This document shows positions 5,167 to 5,620 of a stretch of 5,620 nt of DNA, piece after piece. Below the pieces are notes generated by a model. It was not told the origin of the DNA and made no database searches. It was given only the letters and a program-made list of their open reading frames with translations. The DNA lies in assembly GCA_028291485.1 (NCBI GenBank), contig JAQGHZ010000597.1, positions 1-5,620 of the forward strand. The letters run 5' to 3'. Position numbers and translations under genes: made by a program. The number at the start of each line of letters is the position of its first letter. Within the stretch, counting starts at the first letter, position 1. This stretch comes from Rubritepida sp. (GTDB taxonomy: Bacteria > Pseudomonadota > Alphaproteobacteria > Acetobacterales > Acetobacteraceae).

Positions 5167-5620
5167 ATGATGCTCAAGGACAAAGTCGCCGTCGTCACCG
5201 GCTCGGGTGGCGGAATCGGCCGCGAGATCGCCATCGCCATGGCCGACGCCGGCGCGAAGGTGGTCATCAACGACATCGGCGCCTCCCTGGGCGGCGAAGG
5301 CTTCTCGACCTCCCCGGCCGAACAGACCAAGGCCATCATCGAGCAGAAGGGCGGCCAGGCCGTCATCAACACCGACAGCGTCTCCGAATGGGATAACGCC
5401 AAGAAGATCGTGCAGACGGCGCTCGACGCCTTCGGCCGCATCGACATCGTGGTGAACAACGCCGGCATCCTGCGCGACCAGATCTTCCACCGCATGTCGC
5501 CGGAAGAGTGGCTGTCGGTCATCAACGTCCACCTGAACGGCACCTTCTTCGTGAGCCGCGCGGCCGCCGAGCATTTCCGCAAGCAGGAGAGCGGCAGCTT
5601 CGTCCACATCACCAGCACCT
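5167..5620 (+). CDS. Short-chain dehydrogenase, MFE-2-like (3R)-hydroxyacyl-CoA dehydrogenase type (3' truncated by window edge)
   Basis: The first 151 residues of a classical short-chain dehydrogenase/reductase are visible; the window ends before its stop. The cofactor motif TGSGGGIG is at 11-18. Asp36 at the end of the second strand (VINDIG, 33-38) favours NAD(H) over NADP(H). NNAG is at 97-100. The segment NNAGILRDQIF, the insertion after NDIG (39-50) and VHLNGTF (121-127, with His122 where most classical members have the catalytic Asn) closely resemble the dehydrogenase domain of peroxisomal multifunctional enzyme type 2. That suggests oxidation of (3R)-3-hydroxyacyl-CoA, or a related fatty-acyl or steroid substrate, in the cytoplasm. 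Ser150 may be the catalytic serine; Tyr and Lys lie outside. Start is ATG 5167 or 5170, after AGGAGG. Substrate is inference; family is firm. It is separated from suf by a terminator, so no functional link is implied. Confidence 0.88.
   Translation, partial: MMLKDKVAVVTGSGGGIGREIAIAMADAGAKVVINDIGASLGGEGFSTSPAEQTKAIIEQKGGQAVINTDSVSEWDNAKKIVQTALDAFGRIDIVVNNAGILRDQIFHRMSPEEWLSVINVHLNGTFFVSRAAAEHFRKQESGSFVHITST

Noticed and set aside
4867..5607. Minus-strand frames covering the intergenic region and the dehydrogenase gene.
   Set aside because: They cross the terminator and intergenic repeats and show no motif, while the plus strand has a clear dehydrogenase reading frame.
1..5620. CRISPR array, tRNA or rRNA gene, insertion sequence or riboswitch.
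   Set aside because: No regularly spaced direct repeats, no tRNA or rRNA-like sequence, no transposase or terminal repeats, and no recognisable riboswitch core were seen.

Overview
The window is GC-rich, strongly G/C-ending at third codon positions and tightly packed. It reads left to right almost entirely on the + strand. Gene content, protein sequence and codon bias suggest a high-GC alphaproteobacterium, with Acetobacteraceae/Rhodospirillales the best guess. That placement is inference from familiarity, not a database match.

Positions 1-4957 hold most of a SUF iron-sulfur cluster assembly operon in the order sufB (5' end outside the window), sufC, sufD, sufS, sufU-like, sufT, sufA. The genes touch or overlap: a 4-nt gap for B/C, ATGA overlaps for C/D and S/U, a 2-nt gap for D/S, an 8-nt overlap for U/T and a 14-nt gap for T/A. 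They are almost certainly co-transcribed and translationally coupled. A stem-loop with a short T-rich tail at 4950-4979 closes the operon, and the sufA stop codon lies inside its stem.

How the genes work together: SufS takes sulfur from cysteine as a persulfide. The SufU-type zinc protein is the likely acceptor that hands it on, since no sufE is visible here. The SufB-SufC-SufD complex assembles the cluster using SufC ATPase activity. SufA is an A-type carrier, and SufT (DUF59/MIP18) helps mature client proteins.

Positions 4958-5166 are intergenic. They hold the terminator, an 8-bp perfect hairpin, a GC-rich inverted repeat, and a palindrome next to the Shine-Dalgarno of the next gene that looks like a regulator binding site. 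From 5167 to the window end runs the first 151 codons of a short-chain dehydrogenase resembling the (3R)-hydroxyacyl-CoA dehydrogenase part of peroxisomal multifunctional enzyme type 2. It is probably a separate transcription unit.

No undescribed system is visible; the core is a known pathway. The points worth attention are the SufU-type sulfur transfer pair in a proteobacterial-looking SUF operon, supported by a diagnostic histidine in SufS; a lysine-codon anomaly confined to sufU and one patch of sufD; and the possible operator in front of the dehydrogenase gene.
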